Shown here piece by piece: positions 6,411-6,602 of a DNA stretch of 6,602 nucleotides. The stretch is from JAWXCF01 sp034440515 (GTDB taxonomy: Bacteria; Bacteroidota; Bacteroidia; CAILMK01). The translations under genes were made by a program, and so were the position numbers. The stretch spans positions 1 to 6,602 of the forward strand of contig JAWXCF010000078.1 of assembly GCA_034440515.1 (NCBI GenBank). The letters are read 5' to 3'. Within the stretch, counting starts at the first letter, position 1. Each line of letters starts with the position of its first letter. The notes under the pieces were generated by a model. It was not told the origin of the DNA, made no database searches, and was given only the letters and a program-made list of their open reading frames with translations.

Positions 6411-6602
6411 GTCAAAAGACCACTATCCATTAAAACAAGGATTAAGACGTATCACAATAACCTCTTAAATCATCTGACTCATGTGGTCAAAAGACCACTA
6501 TCCATTAAAACAAGGATTAAGACCTTAAATAAGCACCTGTTAAATCAGCCAGACTTAATGTGTCAAAAGACCACTATCCATTAAAACAAGGATTAAGACG
6601 TC
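6411..6602 (+). CRISPR. CRISPR array, leader-proximal end (runs past the window)
   Basis: Three identical 38-bp repeats lie at 6411-6448, 6486-6523 and 6562-6599. Each starts GTCAAAAGAC and ends ATTAAGAC. Spacers are 6449-6485 (37 bp) and 6524-6561 (38 bp), and only three bases of a third spacer are visible. Within each repeat, ATCC-A-TT and AAGGAT can pair as a 6-bp stem with one bulged A and an AAAAC loop. Cleavage at the 3' base of this stem would leave an 8-nt handle AUUAAGAC, as is usual in type III crRNAs. This, together with the leader on the cas2 side, indicates transcription on the + strand. Perfect repeats and even spacer lengths are consistent with the young, leader end of an active array. 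The number of further units is not visible. Confidence 0.98.

Noticed and set aside
6396..6584. An open frame starting at TTG that encodes a protein with a repeated VKRPLSIKTRIKT segment
   Set aside because: It is the CRISPR repeats and spacers read as protein. The repeated peptide is the 38-bp repeat, and there is no independent coding evidence.

Overview
The window holds most of a type III-A (Csm) CRISPR-Cas locus on the + strand. It runs from the 3' part of csm2 through csm3, csm4, csm5, csm6, cas1 and cas2 into the leader-proximal end of a CRISPR array. The DNA is AT-rich, with many ATA and AGA codons. Gene starts have no Shine-Dalgarno motif but do have A-rich upstream sequence (for example the A run just before csm5). 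This pattern fits the Bacteroidota. The assignment is an inference from style, and no taxonomic marker gene is present.

Layout: positions 1-279 are the end of csm2 (small subunit). Positions 305-3276 carry the three RAMP subunits, csm3 (backbone and target-RNA slicer), csm4 (Cas5-like, next to the crRNA 5' handle) and csm5 (Cas7-like, at the crRNA 3' end). Positions 3276-4802 are csm6, a CARF-HEPN ribonuclease. Positions 4816-6293 are the adaptation genes cas1 and cas2. Positions 6294-6410 are an AT-rich leader. From 6411 there are three identical 38-bp repeats and two complete spacers, and the array runs off the window. All genes are co-directional and tightly packed (25-nt gap, 8-nt overlap, 13-nt gap, 1-nt overlap, 13-nt gap, 1-nt overlap), so they look like one operon whose promoter lies upstream of the window. 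cas10/csm1 and the start of csm2 must lie upstream. No cas6 is visible.

How the parts work together, from family knowledge: Cas1-Cas2 add spacers at the leader end. The array transcript is cut within repeats, normally by Cas6, to leave an 8-nt 5' handle (here probably AUUAAGAC). Cas10 with Csm2-5 and the crRNA bind complementary RNA. Csm3 cuts that RNA, and Cas10 makes cyclic oligoadenylate, which activates Csm6 to degrade RNA broadly.

The architecture is a known one. The less ordinary points are a roughly 55-residue N-terminal extension on Cas2 and an unexpected similarity between the two visible spacers, whose antisense reading frames align in phase.
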